A stretch of 64,000 nucleotides of DNA. Origin: Gammaproteobacteria bacterium. GTDB lineage: Bacteria; Pseudomonadota; Gammaproteobacteria; Steroidobacterales; Rariloculaceae. The position numbers and the translations under genes were made by a program. Positions 1 to 8,630 of this stretch are shown in pieces (the first letter of the stretch is position 1; each line of letters starts with the position of its first letter). The stretch lies in NCBI GenBank assembly GCA_022819855.1, contig JAJEGN010000012.1, positions 322,746-386,745 of the forward strand, given 5' to 3'. The notes beneath the pieces were generated by a model. It did not search any database and was not told the DNA's origin. It saw only the letters and a list, made by a program, of their open reading frames with translations.

Positions 1-212
1 TCGGCAGCAATGCCCTCCGCGCAGTTCAGGGCCTTGGCGAGAATTCGGGCGACAGTCGTCTTGCCGACCCCGCGCGTGCCTGCGAAGAGATATGCGTGGT
101 GAAGCCGCTTCGCGGCGAGCGAGTTGACGAGCGCCTGCACGACGTGCGACTGCCCGACCATCGCTTCGAAGCGCCGGGGCCGCCACTTCAGTGCCAGGAC
201 CGTATAGCTCAC
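1..212 (-). CDS. dnaX: DNA polymerase III subunit tau/gamma, N-terminal fragment
   Basis: Only the first 70 codons of the clamp-loader ATPase subunit are here; the rest lies beyond the left edge. Read from a GTG start the protein begins [14 protein letters not shown], the conserved opening of DnaX. The Walker A loop GTRGVGKT is at residues 45-52. Cys64 (ALNC) matches the first cysteine of the DnaX zinc module. The family role is to load the sliding clamp and join the polymerase cores of the replisome. GTG is preferred because it gives the canonical N-terminus; no better in-frame start lies upstream. The gene lies directly downstream of the SRP RNA on the same strand. Confidence 0.93.
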   Translation of the reverse strand, partial: MSYTVLALKWRPRRFEAMVGQSHVVQALVNSLAAKRLHHAYLFAGTRGVGKTTVARILAKALNCAEGIAA

Positions 213-246
213 GGGGTCTTCGGTTCGATCTCGTCCAACAACAAAA

Positions 247-350
247 GTCCGCGCCAGCCCGACCCCGGCGCCCGACCCGGCCGTTACCGCTGCTCCCTTC
301 CGGGCCTGACGGGGTTCGCGGCTGGTCGTCGCGGGGGAACCGACGCGGAC
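247..350 (-). ncRNA. ffs: Signal recognition particle RNA, small bacterial (4.5S) type
   Basis: On the minus strand the stretch contains CAGGCCCGGAAGGGAGCAGC followed by GGTAACGG, the hallmark asymmetric and symmetric loops of SRP domain IV that bind Ffh. The ends GTCCGCG (344-350) and CGCGGAC (247-253) pair perfectly, giving a closed hairpin of about 104 nt. A T-rich run (TTTTGTTGTT) follows the 3' end and may act as a terminator. The RNA scaffolds co-translational membrane targeting with Ffh, whose gene is at 46381-47721. It lies just upstream of dnaX on the same strand. The exact ends are inferred from the pairing. Confidence 0.93.
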
Positions 351-506
351 CCGGCGTACTTTACCAACCGCAGCCCTTCGGCGCACGAGCGACGACGTGA
401 GGGGCGACGGAAGCCAATTGCATGGCCGATCCGGTTTACGCTACGCTCGCTGCGGCCCAGCAGGGCGCGCCAGTTGGTCGTGCGCGGTACAGGCGGGCAG
501 CAGCGC

Positions 507-597
507 GGAGAGGTGGCCGAGTGGTCGAAGGCGCTTGATTGGAGTTCAAGTAGGCGGTTAATCCGTCTCGTGGGTTCGAATCCCACCCTCTCCGCCA
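507..597 (+). tRNA. tRNA-Ser (anticodon GGA)
   Basis: Class II tRNA with a long variable arm. The acceptor stem GGAGAGG (507-513) pairs with CCTCTCC (587-593). Discriminator G594 is followed by an encoded CCA at 595-597. The anticodon arm is CTTGA-TTGGAGT-TCAAG, which puts GGA at positions 34-36; it reads UCC and UCU serine codons. The T arm is GTGGG-TTCGAAT-CCCAC. A weak hairpin, TCCGC (609-613) with GCGGA (621-625), lies just downstream but has no T tract. Confidence 0.97.
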
Positions 598-922
598 CTA
601 TGAAAATATCCGCAAAATTCGCGGACGATTGCCGATATCCACGGTGGACGGGCTCAAGTCATGTGGCCATCCCTTCGGCGCTACCGGCGCCGTAGAGCGT
701 CATCTGCCACAGACTGATGCTGCGGCGCAGCGTCGTCGGGCTGCTCGGGAGGGTACCCGGCGCGCTTGCGTTCATCCAATGCGGTTTGGATGACTGCATG
801 ATGCCTGCCAACCATAGCGGCAACCCTGGCGTACCAAATCCAGGTTCGACTCAAGCCGCCGCTAATGGCGCTATGCTAGTGTGGGTCGATTACCCCAATC
901 GTCATCCGTATCGTAACGCGGC
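598..922. other. Intergenic gap between tRNA-Ser and the SulP gene
   Basis: About 325 bases with no coding sequence I can support. It holds the weak hairpin after the tRNA and a second perfect hairpin: CATCCAA (773-779) pairs with TTGGATG (786-792) around a six-base loop, without a T tract. No convincing promoter hexamers were found. Function unknown. Confidence 0.5.
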
Positions 923-2794
923 ATGGATAGCACTACCTTACAGCGCGCGACCCAGTTTGCCCGGGGCCTGCTGACAAACTTCACGCCATTCGCGGACTGG
1001 ATCGGAGAACTCAAGCGGCCCGCCGTTCGAAGAGCCGACCTCACCGCCGGTATCACCGTGGCCCTGGTGCTGGTTCCACAATCCATGGCCTACGCGCAAC
1101 TGGCCGGCCTGCCGCCGCACTACGGCCTGTACGCCTCATTCCTGCCGGTGGCCATCGCCTCCATTTTCGGCTCTTCCCGGCAACTCGCCACTGGTCCCGT
1201 GGCGGTCGTATCGCTGTTGACCGCCTCGGCGCTCGGGCCGCTCGCGGCGGACAATCCGCAAGCCTACCTCAGCTACGCCGTCACCCTGGCGCTGCTCGTC
1301 GGGCTGGTGCAGGTGATACTCGGCGTGATTCGCCTGGGCTTCCTGATCGCCTTCCTGTCGCACCCCGTTGTGCTCGGCTTTACCAACGCCGCCGCCATCA
1401 TCATCGCCACATCGCAACTCGGAAACCTGTTCGGCGTCGAACCCGGGCCAACGGAACAACACTACGAAACCGTCTGGCAGACGATCGTGCTGGCGATCGA
1501 GTCGCCACACTGGCCGACCATCAGCATCACCCTGCTGACGCTGGCAGCGATCGTCTCCATCAAGCGCTACTATCCCAATCTGCCGAACGTACTGCTCGCC
1601 GTAGCCGCCACGACCCTGGTGTCCTGGATCATCGGTTTCGAGAGTCTTGGCGGCCAGGTGATCGGCAGCATCCCCAGGGGATTACCCCCGTTCGCACTGC
1701 CGCAACTGGACTTTGCCACGATCACCCAACTGCTCGCCATCGCCGTCACCATTGCACTGATCGGATTCATGGAAGCGGTCTCCGTCGCCAAGGCCCTGGC
1801 CGTGCAGACGCGCCAGCGCCTCGACGCCAATCAGGAATTGATCGGTCAGGGACTCGGCAACATCACCGCGAGCTGCTTTCAGGGGTATGCCGTTGCGGGG
1901 TCGTTTTCCCGCTCCGCAGTCAACGCCGAGGCCGGCGCAGTCACCGGATTTTCGGCAGTGGTCACCGGCGCCACCGTCGGACTGACACTGATACTGCTGA
2001 CACCCCTGCTGTATCACCTGCCCCAGCCCACGCTGGCCATTATCATCATCATGGCCGTGGGCGGTCTGGTGCGGATCAAGCCGTTGATACATGCGTGGAA
2101 AGCGCAGAAACACGACGGCATCGTGGCGCTGACCACCTTCGTACTGACGCTGGCTTTCGCGCCGAACCTGGAAACCGGCATCGTTACGGGGGTGCTGCTG
2201 TCGCTCGGACTGTACATCTACCGCACCATGAGCCCGCGCATCTATTCCCTGGCCCGCCACGTCAAAGGCGGTTTGCGCGAAGCGGGCGGGGCAAACCTCA
2301 CGCAGTGCCCGAAAATCGAGATGCTTCGCTTCGAGGGGCCGCTATTCTTCGCCAATACCACCTACTTCGAAAACAAGGTGCTCGAGCGGGTGGCGGCGAT
2401 GCCCGAGCTGAAATTCATCATCGTCGATTCCGTTGCCGTCAACGAAGTCGACGCCACCGGCGAGGCCATGCTGCGCACGCTGTCGGAAACGCTAGCCGGT
2501 CTCAATATCTCGATACTGTTCGCACGGGTACCGGGCATGGTGATGGCGACCCTTCGCCGCACCGGCTTTGTCGACGAAGCGGGGGAACACCACTTCTTCC
2601 ACAGCCGCGACGACGCGCTCCACCATGCCTGGCAACAAATGCAGGACGAAGGCAACACGGAATGCTCCGTCGAGAGTTGCTGGGCCCGGGATTTGTCGAG
2701 CTGCGTCTTTCAATCCAATCCCAGAAAGCCCGGTGAACCCGACTTCCGAGGGGTTACATCGACCCCGAGGGCCGGCGCCGCCGGTGAGAATTGA
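923..2794 (+). CDS. SulP family inorganic anion transporter with STAS domain
   Basis: Predicted inner-membrane anion transporter of 623 aa. SulP proteins move sulfate, bicarbonate or other anions; the substrate cannot be read from sequence. The N-terminal two thirds is highly hydrophobic and carries the SulP signature (PQSMAYAQLAGLPPHYGLYA, about residues 53-72, then ATGPVAVVS). A STAS domain follows from about residue 461, with the typical IIVDSVAVNEVDATGEA stretch. About 45 residues of low-similarity tail follow. A sulfite oxidase gene at 6592-7974 makes a sulfur role plausible, but that is inference. The ATG at 923 gives a full-length N-terminus. Confidence 0.92.
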   Translation: MDSTTLQRATQFARGLLTNFTPFADWIGELKRPAVRRADLTAGITVALVLVPQSMAYAQLAGLPPHYGLYASFLPVAIASIFGSSRQLATGPVAVVSLLTASALGPLAADNPQAYLSYAVTLALLVGLVQVILGVIRLGFLIAFLSHPVVLGFTNAAAIIIATSQLGNLFGVEPGPTEQHYETVWQTIVLAIESPHWPTISITLLTLAAIVSIKRYYPNLPNVLLAVAATTLVSWIIGFESLGGQVIGSIPRGLPPFALPQLDFATITQLLAIAVTIALIGFMEAVSVAKALAVQTRQRLDANQELIGQGLGNITASCFQGYAVAGSFSRSAVNAEAGAVTGFSAVVTGATVGLTLILLTPLLYHLPQPTLAIIIIMAVGGLVRIKPLIHAWKAQKHDGIVALTTFVLTLAFAPNLETGIVTGVLLSLGLYIYRTMSPRIYSLARHVKGGLREAGGANLTQCPKIEMLRFEGPLFFANTTYFENKVLERVAAMPELKFIIVDSVAVNEVDATGEAMLRTLSETLAGLNISILFARVPGMVMATLRRTGFVDEAGEHHFFHSRDDALHHAWQQMQDEGNTECSVESCWARDLSSCVFQSNPRKPGEPDFRGVTSTPRAGAAGEN

Positions 2795-2814
2795 CTCCGG
2801 CGATCTGCGAGCCC

Positions 2815-3735
2815 ATGGCGCACGCGTATCAACCATCTGTACGGTCGAGAACTTCCGCAGGAGCGCTCGCGGCGGCCGTATTGTTGTACGGCGCCGTATC
2901 GGAGGCGCAGCCGCAGCCGTATTTCCGAACGAGCGTGGGCATGAGTTTCGCCCCGGCTTTCGACGTGCACGGATCGGACAACGACTGGAGCACGAAGTGC
3001 GATCTGATCATCAATCCGCTCGGCATCGAGACAGGCAGCGAGTGCGACACTGCTCCGCCGCTAACATCCTGGACGAACGGGTTCGGCGGGGCTGACGGCG
3101 CGCGGGCCGGGCTTGCGTTCGGATACGACTGGGGACGTTTCAGACTGGAAGGCGAGTACGTCTATGGGCTGACGGTGCATGACGACCGCTCGGACATCGA
3201 CATTTTCGATGACGTGACGCTCGACAAGCAGGAACAGGAAATCGAGTCGGCAATGGGCAGCGTCGACGACGTTCAGTCACACAGTCTTTTCGCCAACGTC
3301 TACTACGATTTCGACCGGCCATCGTCGTTGTGGACCCCCTACGTCGGAGTCGGGGCCGGGGTCGGACGCATATCGCTCGACTACGGCACGGTCTGGAAAC
3401 GCAACGACGACCCGGCGCGGATTGCCACGTTCACCGATCCTCGACTTCGCGCGAAAATCGCCGGAACCACAACCATCGGTGAAGCCCGGATGACCGATAC
3501 GGTGGTCGCTTTCCAGGTGCTTGGCGGCATCGAGCGTCGACTTCGCGAAAACCTGACGCTCGGTATACGGTTCCGATGGGGACGCGTCGGTGAATTCGAA
3601 AGCGAGCCGAGACCCTGGGATCAGCTTCGCAGCCATGACTCCACCGTCGGCCGCGGCGAGCCTATTCTCTATCGGGTGAGGATGGGCAGCGGCAGGTTCT
3701 GGGGCGCGAGCCTTGGTCTGACATTCCTGCTGTAG
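2815..3735 (+). CDS. Outer-membrane beta-barrel protein (surface-antigen/OmpA-barrel type)
   Basis: A 306-residue exported protein of unknown specific role. A signal peptide is clear (SAGALAAAVLLYGAVSEAQ). The mature part alternates aromatic and polar residues as in transmembrane beta strands (GLAFGYDWGRFRLEGEYVYG; WTPYVGVGAGVGRISLDY). It ends in GASLGLTFLL, a typical barrel C-terminus with a hydrophobic last strand. The pattern resembles P44/Msp2-like or OmpA-type barrels, but I cannot assign a family firmly. The ATG at 2815 is chosen over an in-frame TTG at 2791 because it places the signal peptide near the N-terminus. It starts 20 bases after the SulP stop, so the two may be co-transcribed. 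Confidence 0.78.
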   Translation: MAHAYQPSVRSRTSAGALAAAVLLYGAVSEAQPQPYFRTSVGMSFAPAFDVHGSDNDWSTKCDLIINPLGIETGSECDTAPPLTSWTNGFGGADGARAGLAFGYDWGRFRLEGEYVYGLTVHDDRSDIDIFDDVTLDKQEQEIESAMGSVDDVQSHSLFANVYYDFDRPSSLWTPYVGVGAGVGRISLDYGTVWKRNDDPARIATFTDPRLRAKIAGTTTIGEARMTDTVVAFQVLGGIERRLRENLTLGIRFRWGRVGEFESEPRPWDQLRSHDSTVGRGEPILYRVRMGSGRFWGASLGLTFLL

Positions 3736-3869
3736 CGCGAGACGGGTACGCGTATCACCCAGGGCAGCTACGAAACATCCCCGGCGCGAACTTCGCATTG
3801 AGCTTGCCGGAACTCTGCCGTCCCCTGATGACCTGCCTCCTGACAGCCGGACCGTTCGTGGATGCGATG

Positions 3870-5483
3870 CTACTCCACCATGCACTGAAAGCTTGCGGCC
3901 GAATCCACGCTGCCGGAATCCGTGTAACGCGCGACCTGCGGATAGGGGCATAGCAGCCTGGACCGCGTCACTCCGGCATCCGCCTCACTGACGCCGCCGG
4001 GCGCCCGGTCCGGGGAAAAGCCGTTCGCTTCCCGGGTCTTGTAGGCGATCATGGCGTCCGGCGCTTCGCCCTGCTCCACCCAGTTCTCCAGGGCCGTAAG
4101 GTCGTCGAAGAGGTCCGGTCCCGGCCCGCCCTGGCAGTGGTACATGCCGGGCACCATGAAGAGCCGGAAGAAGTCGCGGGTCGCATCGGAACCGAGTCGC
4201 GATTCGACGTCCTCGTAGTACTCGATGCTGCGCAGCGGGTTCAGTCCCACATCCGCCCAGCCGTGCCACATGACGATCTTCTTGCCGGAATCGCGGACAT
4301 CCGCCAGGTCCGTATCGGTGGCGTTCATGAGGCCGGCGATGGCCGAGACGTCCGGAACAGCGTCGAAGTCGAGGTCCGTCAGGATATCGAACTCGGGTTG
4401 GTCCGGATCGAACGCGAAGTACTGAAAGAAGCTGCTCCCGTTGCGAAGCTGCACGGGGACGAACTGGTCGCCCCCGTACGGGTCGTTGTCAACCTGCCCG
4501 GATGCTTCTGTCGGCCGCGGACCGCTCATGATGCCCGTGAAGAAGGTGTCCCAACCGCCGCCAAGCGGACCGTCGGTAACATCCATCCACTCCGCGCCCA
4601 CAACCGCGCCGGGATAGACGCCCTCCCCCGGTCCCTGGTAGATCCTTTCGATGGCGTCGATCTGCGCAGCGGTGAAGCAGTCCGCCCCGTCTTCGCCCGA
4701 ACACTGCCTGAGCTGTTCTCGCGGGTCGAACTCGCACTGCCGCGGATCGTCGATGAGCCCATCTTCCAGTCCGTCAACGGCATCGCAGCTCGCGTACACG
4801 GCCTCGCCCAAGGCCTTCAGCTTCTCCCTGGGCACATAAGCGCTTCGCTCGTTCCCGAACAGCAGTTTCGCCACCCATGCAGCGTTGTAGGTCTGCTTCT
4901 CGGTGTAATCGAAGATCGGAGCGCCGACGCTCCAGCCGTCAAAGTCCTCGGGGAAGCGCTGCACCTCCATCAACGCCTGACGTCCGCCGGTCGAACAGCC
5001 TCGAAAGTACGAGTAGTCCGGCGCCCGACCGTAGTGTTGCTCGATGAAGTCTTTCGCTCCCACCGCGGTCTCGTGGACGGCTCTATAAGCGAAATCGATC
5101 TCGCCCTGGGGATTGTTGAGCGCAAACCGCGGATCGGGTCCCTGGTGGCCGGTATCGGTCGAAGCGGTCGCGTAGCCGCGAGTCAGGCCGTAGGACTGGT
5201 CGAAAAAGACACCCAGATAGCCGCCGTTTCCCACCATCAGGAACTTGCCGTTCCACGGCTCCGGCAAGCGCAGTTCGAAGCGCACGAACTCGGGAACCAG
5301 GACGACCAGACGGCAATGCTGCGGCAGGCGATCGGCCGCTTCGACGAGTTCCGCCGTCTCCACGGTCATTCCCGAAACTTCCATCCCCACAAACGCCGCG
5401 CAATCTTCCGGCTCCAGGGCCCAGGCGTTTCCGCCGATCGCGAGCAGGGTTGTAGCGGCCCAGACGGCACTGTTTCTTGTCAT
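3870..5483 (-). CDS. Tannase / feruloyl esterase family hydrolase, secreted
   Basis: Family members hydrolyse ester bonds of gallate or ferulate conjugates, or related aromatic esters; the substrate here is not known. The protein has 537 aa with a signal peptide (AVWAATTLLAIGGNAWA). The family nucleophile motif GCSTGG has Cys163 next to Ser164. A later Asp in HGWADVG and the HC of MYHCQGG complete the CS-D-HC arrangement of tannases. The ATG at 5483 places the signal peptide at the N-terminus; in-frame codons further upstream overlap the neighbouring VOC gene. The two genes run in the same direction, 37 bases apart. Confidence 0.9.
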   Translation of the reverse strand: MTRNSAVWAATTLLAIGGNAWALEPEDCAAFVGMEVSGMTVETAELVEAADRLPQHCRLVVLVPEFVRFELRLPEPWNGKFLMVGNGGYLGVFFDQSYGLTRGYATASTDTGHQGPDPRFALNNPQGEIDFAYRAVHETAVGAKDFIEQHYGRAPDYSYFRGCSTGGRQALMEVQRFPEDFDGWSVGAPIFDYTEKQTYNAAWVAKLLFGNERSAYVPREKLKALGEAVYASCDAVDGLEDGLIDDPRQCEFDPREQLRQCSGEDGADCFTAAQIDAIERIYQGPGEGVYPGAVVGAEWMDVTDGPLGGGWDTFFTGIMSGPRPTEASGQVDNDPYGGDQFVPVQLRNGSSFFQYFAFDPDQPEFDILTDLDFDAVPDVSAIAGLMNATDTDLADVRDSGKKIVMWHGWADVGLNPLRSIEYYEDVESRLGSDATRDFFRLFMVPGMYHCQGGPGPDLFDDLTALENWVEQGEAPDAMIAYKTREANGFSPDRAPGGVSEADAGVTRSRLLCPYPQVARYTDSGSVDSAASFQCMVE

Positions 5484-5520
5484 GGTTCTTGCTCCGGCCA
5501 GTCGAAGTTTCAATTCCGGT

Positions 5521-5943
5521 CTACGACGACTCGTCCCATGGGTCGTAGGAACCGACATTCCAGAGATGCCCTTCCGGATCGCGGCAGGCAAAGAACGCGC
5601 CGCCGTATTCCGGATGCTGCAATGGCACGACGATCTCCGTCCCGGCGGCGACGACGCGTTCAAGGACGGCGACCGGATCGTCTACCACCACGTAGGCACA
5701 TTGCGTATTCGCCCCATTCGGCCCCGGTGTGGCTACCAGGCGAGCGTAGTCATCGTCACGGGCGCTGCCCGGCATGATCATGCCGTCACCGAGAACCAAC
5801 TGGGCGTGCGCGATGGCTCCGTTGTCCATCGGCACGACCAGGCGCTTCGAGAAGCCAGGCACGTCGCACAGCCACTCGATCGCCGCCGGTGCATCCTCGT
5901 ATCGCATCGACGGAATAACAGGAGACCTGCCGGGCATTGGCAT
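5521..5943 (-). CDS. VOC superfamily (glyoxalase/bleomycin-resistance-like) protein
   Basis: Small 140-residue protein with the paired beta-alpha-beta-beta-beta pattern of the vicinal-oxygen-chelate fold. It has IPSMRYEDAPAAIEWLC near the N-terminus and FFACRDPEGHLWNVGSYDP near the C-terminus. The DPEGHLW segment is the usual C-terminal metal-site motif of these proteins. Members range from lyases and dioxygenases to drug-binding proteins, so the substrate is unknown. It precedes the tannase-family gene in the same direction. A second in-frame ATG two codons downstream is an alternative start. Confidence 0.82.
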   Translation of the reverse strand: MPMPGRSPVIPSMRYEDAPAAIEWLCDVPGFSKRLVVPMDNGAIAHAQLVLGDGMIMPGSARDDDYARLVATPGPNGANTQCAYVVVDDPVAVLERVVAAGTEIVVPLQHPEYGGAFFACRDPEGHLWNVGSYDPWDESS

Positions 5944-6072
5944 GCGGGTTCCTCACGCGGAAGTTTGCGCAGCCAGTATAGCCGGGGTGCTGAGGGCGTC
6001 GAACGACGAACATATCCAGAAACTGCCAATAACCGAGACACTATCCGGACACTCGCTCACTGTGCGGAGCGC

Positions 6073-6543
6073 ATGGCAAACGAACACGGGTACACCGCGA
6101 CGGTCACCTGGACCGGCAACCGCGGCAACGGTACGCACAGTTACTCAGGATATACGCGGGACCATGACATCGCCTGTCCCGGCAAGCCAGTCATCAGCGG
6201 TTCGGCAGATCCCGACTACCGGGGCGATGCCGAACGGCACAATCCGGAGGATCTGCTGCTGGCTGCCCTGTCCGCTTGTCACATGCTCTGGTATCTGCAC
6301 CTGTGTGCAGCAGCCAAAGTGGTAGTCACAGCCTATGAGGACAAGGCAATGGGCGTCATGCACACCCACGCCGATGGCACCGGCAAATTTACCAAGGTGA
6401 TACTTCGGCCACAGGTCACGATATCCGGCGACAGCGACAAGGCGACGGCGAAACATCTGCACGAAAAGGCCAGCGCCATGTGCTTCATAGCCCGGTCAGT
6501 CAACTTTCCGGTCGCGCATGCGCCGGAGTTTGCTTTCGAATAG
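6073..6543 (+). CDS. OsmC family peroxiredoxin-like protein
   Basis: A 156-residue OsmC/Ohr-fold protein. Family members reduce organic hydroperoxides with two conserved cysteines. Both are visible here: one in the central helix (LAALSACHMLWYLHLC) and one in ASAMCFIARSV near the C-terminus. HNPEDLLLAALSACH is the typical OsmC active-site lead-in. The start at 6073 (ATG, preceded by GGAGCG) gives a normal OsmC N-terminus (MANEHGYTATVTWTGNRG); the longer open frame upstream overlaps the VOC gene on the other strand. It converges with the sulfite oxidase gene. Confidence 0.9.
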   Translation: MANEHGYTATVTWTGNRGNGTHSYSGYTRDHDIACPGKPVISGSADPDYRGDAERHNPEDLLLAALSACHMLWYLHLCAAAKVVVTAYEDKAMGVMHTHADGTGKFTKVILRPQVTISGDSDKATAKHLHEKASAMCFIARSVNFPVAHAPEFAFE

Positions 6544-6591
6544 ACCTCGAAAGGCGGTCGCTGGCAACAACGTCAAGTTATCGAGGCGAGC

Positions 6592-7974
6592 CTAGACCGC
6601 GCGAACAGCAATGCGGTGGCAAGCGTTGTTCAGGTAGCCGCGCGGATTCCAGCCCGGCACGATCATGGGTTGCGAACGTCCGTAGGCGTCGACCGCGCGC
6701 GCCCATATTTCGTAGTAGCCTCGAGCGGGAAAGCTCACCCGGGTCGACCAGTGTTGCCAAGCCAGACGGTTCACCGGCAGATCCAGATGAGTTTGCTGCC
6801 ATGTCACCCCAAAGTCGATGGACGTGCGCACCTCGGCAACCAGGACGTCGCCAGCCCAGGCGTGTCCGCGCACGTCAAGCGGCACTCCCCACCGGCATGG
6901 CGATTCGAGAACGCGGCTAGCGTTAATGCAGGCGTATCCGCGCAGGGGGGACAATTCCCCGATCAGGTGTTCGGCTCCCGACATCGGAGAGGTCACCAGC
7001 GACTTCACGGGCATCGAGTGGATGATGCACATCTGTTCGTCCGGGACCTCTTCCCCGGGCGCGACCGGTTCGCAGGGCACCCGGTAGGACTGACCGAGCA
7101 TTTTTTCGCCATCGTGCACGCGGTCGCGGATCAGTATGCGCCTGACCCATTTGCCGGAGGCCGAGCCGGGCCAACCGCCGAATACGAAGCGAAGTGGAAA
7201 TCCGTGAAAGTCTGGAAGTGGCCGACCGTTGATCGCCCAAGCCAACAATGACTCGTCCTCCAGTGCCTTGTGCATCGGCACGCCCCGTGAGATGGGTAAG
7301 GAGTCCGGGGCCGTGAGATGCCGGTCGGCGCCCTCGAAGGCGACATAGACGGCGTTTTCGGCGATCCCGCACCGGTTCAGCACGTCTCGGACGCGGACAC
7401 CCGTCCACCGAGGGCAACCGATCGCCCCCGTGGTCCATTGCATGCCCGCAGCAGGTGGCGAGAACTGGCTGCGCCCGTTACCGGCACACTCCAGTTGCAA
7501 CTGGTAGGTATGAGCCCGAAATTCGGTCTTTAAATCCCGCAACGAAAACGTCCGCGGCGATATACAAGCCTCTCCGGCGATCTCCAGAGTCCAATCGTCT
7601 GCATCGGACGGGGCGACCGATGGCGGTAAGCCGTTGTTGCGGACGAACAGGCGTTCGACCGGAGTGATCGCATCGTCCAGTAGATGCGCCGGACACTCCG
7701 CACCGATCGGGCGATCGTTCAATATGATCAATCCGGATTTGCCGGGCAACTCGAACGGTTGCGCCAATCCGGCAAGGGGTACGGGAATGAGACCCGCCGG
7801 CATATAGCGCGACATGGGAACACCGGCACGCAGAAAACCTTCCATGGCCGCGAGACCGGCCCCCTTGAGAAACCCGCGCCGATCAGTACCGACTGCTCTT
7901 CGGCCCCATAGTTCGAAGTCAGCTCGCTCGGGGTCGGTGTATAGCTCGAACAGTCCGCGTTCGGGTTTGGCCAT
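6592..7974 (-). CDS. Tat-exported sulfite oxidase / molybdopterin-dependent oxidoreductase
   Basis: Predicted periplasmic molybdoenzyme of the sulfite oxidase family, 460 aa. Residues 31-37 (DRRGFLKG region) form a twin-arginine motif, followed by a hydrophobic stretch. Cys163 in QLECAGNGRS aligns with the molybdenum-ligating cysteine of the family. The central oxidoreductase domain has the expected PDFHGFPLRFVFGGWPGS motif. The C-terminal dimerisation domain ends with WNPRGYLNNACHRI. No cytochrome gene is adjacent, so the electron acceptor is unknown. Sulfite is a plausible substrate; related enzymes repair methionine sulfoxide or act on other sulfur compounds. Confidence 0.9.
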   Translation of the reverse strand: MAKPERGLFELYTDPERADFELWGRRAVGTDRRGFLKGAGLAAMEGFLRAGVPMSRYMPAGLIPVPLAGLAQPFELPGKSGLIILNDRPIGAECPAHLLDDAITPVERLFVRNNGLPPSVAPSDADDWTLEIAGEACISPRTFSLRDLKTEFRAHTYQLQLECAGNGRSQFSPPAAGMQWTTGAIGCPRWTGVRVRDVLNRCGIAENAVYVAFEGADRHLTAPDSLPISRGVPMHKALEDESLLAWAINGRPLPDFHGFPLRFVFGGWPGSASGKWVRRILIRDRVHDGEKMLGQSYRVPCEPVAPGEEVPDEQMCIIHSMPVKSLVTSPMSGAEHLIGELSPLRGYACINASRVLESPCRWGVPLDVRGHAWAGDVLVAEVRTSIDFGVTWQQTHLDLPVNRLAWQHWSTRVSFPARGYYEIWARAVDAYGRSQPMIVPGWNPRGYLNNACHRIAVRAV

Positions 7975-8096
7975 TGTTCCTGTTATCAGTTACGTCGTGT
8001 CAATCTGCCGCAGCGCACAGAAGTCATGGTCGTGTCGCAATCTCTGGAAGGAGGCTCTGTCGTGACAGGACGTCTGTAAGACAGGACACTCCCACG

Positions 8097-8606
8097 CTAC
8101 AACCATCGACGAGTTCGTTCGGTGTAAGCCGAATACTCCGCTCCGAACTTGCGGCGCAGGTACGCTTCTTCCCGCGAAATCACGCCCCAGGACAGAAGAA
8201 TCGCGTCGACAACGGCCATGCCGATCAACCAGAGCGAGTTCGCCCATACGCCGATGCCGACCAGCAACATCACCATGGCCAGGTAGATCGGGTTCCGTGA
8301 GAACCCGTACGGACCGGCTGACACGATGGCGTCGGTCGGTTCGTTGGTGGGAATCGATGCGCCGCCTGCTCGCATGGTTCGAGCGGCCCAGATCGCAAGA
8401 ACAAAGGCCACAACGACAACTGCCGAGCCGCCGATCGACGCGATGCCTTCCGGCAGTAACGGAATCGGCAACGGGACCAGCGCGCGAAGCCCGAAACCGG
8501 CGGCCAGCAAAATGCCCAGCATCAACGGCGGATGAAACGCCACGCCGGCATGATCCGGGAGATTGTCGTTATCGTGTTCGTGTTCCTGTTCGTCTTTGTT
8601 GACCAT
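8097..8606 (-). CDS. Isoprenylcysteine carboxyl methyltransferase / PEMT family membrane protein
   Basis: A 169-residue integral membrane protein. After a short acidic, histidine-containing N-terminus there are about four hydrophobic segments. The family motif GPYGFSRNPIYLAMVM is followed by REEAYLRRKFGAEYSAYTERTRRWL, the C-terminal block that binds S-adenosylmethionine in ICMT/PEMT-like enzymes. Bacterial members methylate lipids or remain uncharacterised. It is 24 bases downstream of the MetE-like gene on the same strand, so co-transcription is likely. Confidence 0.87.
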   Translation of the reverse strand: MVNKDEQEHEHDNDNLPDHAGVAFHPPLMLGILLAAGFGLRALVPLPIPLLPEGIASIGGSAVVVVAFVLAIWAARTMRAGGASIPTNEPTDAIVSAGPYGFSRNPIYLAMVMLLVGIGVWANSLWLIGMAVVDAILLSWGVISREEAYLRRKFGAEYSAYTERTRRWL

Positions 8607-8630
8607 GTTGATTCCGGACGATTCCGTCTC

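Noticed and set aside
96..695. 199-codon open frame containing RGEVAEWSKALDWSSSRR-like sequence
   Set aside because: It is a translation across the tRNA-Ser gene and the SRP RNA region, a well-known artefact; the frame at 284-598 on the other strand is the same case.
773..792. Hairpin as a Rho-independent terminator
   Set aside because: The stem is perfect but there is no T tract on either strand next to it.
4137..5777. 546-codon frame opposite the tannase-family gene
   Set aside because: Antisense shadow caused by high GC; the minus-strand gene has a signal peptide and catalytic motifs. The same reasoning applies to 18268-20043, 11771-13009, 28884-30431, 32489-34009 and 36858-38834.
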